The notes under the pieces were generated by a model. That model worked only from the letters and a program-made list of their open reading frames with translations, had not been told where the DNA came from and made no database searches. From positions 1 through 28,373 of the forward strand of contig DASRFB010000078.1 of NCBI GenBank assembly GCA_035651815.1: 28,373 nt of DNA. The letters are read 5' to 3'. Every line of letters begins with the position of its first letter. Position 1 is the stretch's first letter. Positions 28,227 to 28,373 of the stretch are shown in pieces. The stretch is from VBDM01 sp035651815 (GTDB lineage Bacteria; Pseudomonadota; Gammaproteobacteria; Burkholderiales; SG8-39). Both the position numbers and the translations under genes were made by a program.

Positions 28227-28373
28227 ACCGGGGCTTGCGCTTCTCGTTGAACGCCCGGATGCCCTCGCGGCGGTCCTCGGTGCCGACCAGCCGGTCGTAG
28301 GCCTCGAGCTCGAGCGCGAGCCCCGAGCGCAGGTCGGTCTGCAGCCCGGCCGCGATGGCGTGCTTCGCCTGGC
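28213..28373 (-). CDS. Enoyl-CoA hydratase/isomerase family protein, C-terminal end (cut by window edge)
   Basis: About 52 C-terminal residues are present, ending RREGIRAFNEKRKPRFTGR, the standard C-terminus of crotonase-fold enoyl-CoA hydratases; before it AKHAIAAGLQTDLRSGLALELEAYDRLVGTEDR also fits. The catalytic glutamates and the oxyanion hole lie beyond the right edge, so the exact reaction (hydratase, isomerase or other crotonase chemistry) cannot be judged. Its stop lies 14 bp inside the phosphoesterase 3' end on the other strand. Confidence 0.85.
   Translation of the reverse strand, partial: QAKHAIAAGLQTDLRSGLALELEAYDRLVGTEDRREGIRAFNEKRKPRFTGR

Overview
The window looks like a chromosomal segment of a GC-rich betaproteobacterium, most likely Burkholderiales or a close relative. 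The reasons are strong G/C third-position bias, a Bug/TctC-type solute-binding protein, a TAXI-TRAP transporter, a PQQ dehydrogenase with a c4-like cytochrome, and the housekeeping order rpsU-yqeY-dnaG / tsaD / plsY / folB / ogt-xerD. This is inferred from gene content; no rRNA or tRNA gene is present to confirm it. I see no insertion sequence, prophage, CRISPR array or tRNA.

Left part (1-10.8 kb), core functions: the macromolecular-synthesis operon rpsU-yqeY-dnaG (minus strand; dnaG runs off the left edge) is separated from tsaD, its usual divergent neighbour in enterobacteria, by a complete CzcCBA-type heavy-metal RND efflux operon (minus, 7245 to 1663). Then come tsaD (+), plsY (-), folB (+), xerD (-) and ogt (-).

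Middle (10.8-16.9 kb), one long minus-strand run: a sorbosone/sugar dehydrogenase (PQQ type), a diheme cytochrome c translationally coupled to it, an orphan Bug-type binding protein, a TAXI binding protein, a fused TRAP permease, then ogt and xerD. The first two genes suggest periplasmic oxidation feeding the respiratory chain. The transporter genes suggest uptake of organic acids. A good sigma70-like promoter (TTGCGG-17-TATGAT) faces this run.

Right-middle (16.9-24.4 kb), small-molecule metabolism: a two-subunit CoA-transferase-family pair preceded by two tiny chained upstream ORFs. Facing it is a minus operon of small lipoprotein, UxaA/SuyA-like SAF protein, UxaA/SuyB-like lyase and a chalcone-isomerase-fold protein. 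Divergent from that is a plus pair of a nicotinate phosphoribosyltransferase-like protein and a stand-alone MetE-C-domain protein with all four zinc ligands, meeting metC tail to tail. The mix of a SuyAB-like lyase, a zinc thiol methyltransferase and a C-S lyase hints at organosulfur chemistry, but this is only a hypothesis.

Right end (24.4-28.4 kb): a MATE exporter, a bactofilin, a lipoprotein phosphoesterase of the AcpA/phospholipase C superfamily with an elaborate upstream region, and the C-terminal end of an enoyl-CoA hydratase.

Two themes run through the window. (1) A TAGAAT hexamer sits just upstream of at least seven gene starts, several so close that the mRNA would be nearly leaderless. 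(2) Five of six convergent gene pairs overlap, two of them sharing a 4-bp palindromic stop (CTAG, TTAA). No stretch over 300 bp lacks a gene; the longest gap is 26444-26729. Function calls rest on motif recognition by eye, without database searches.
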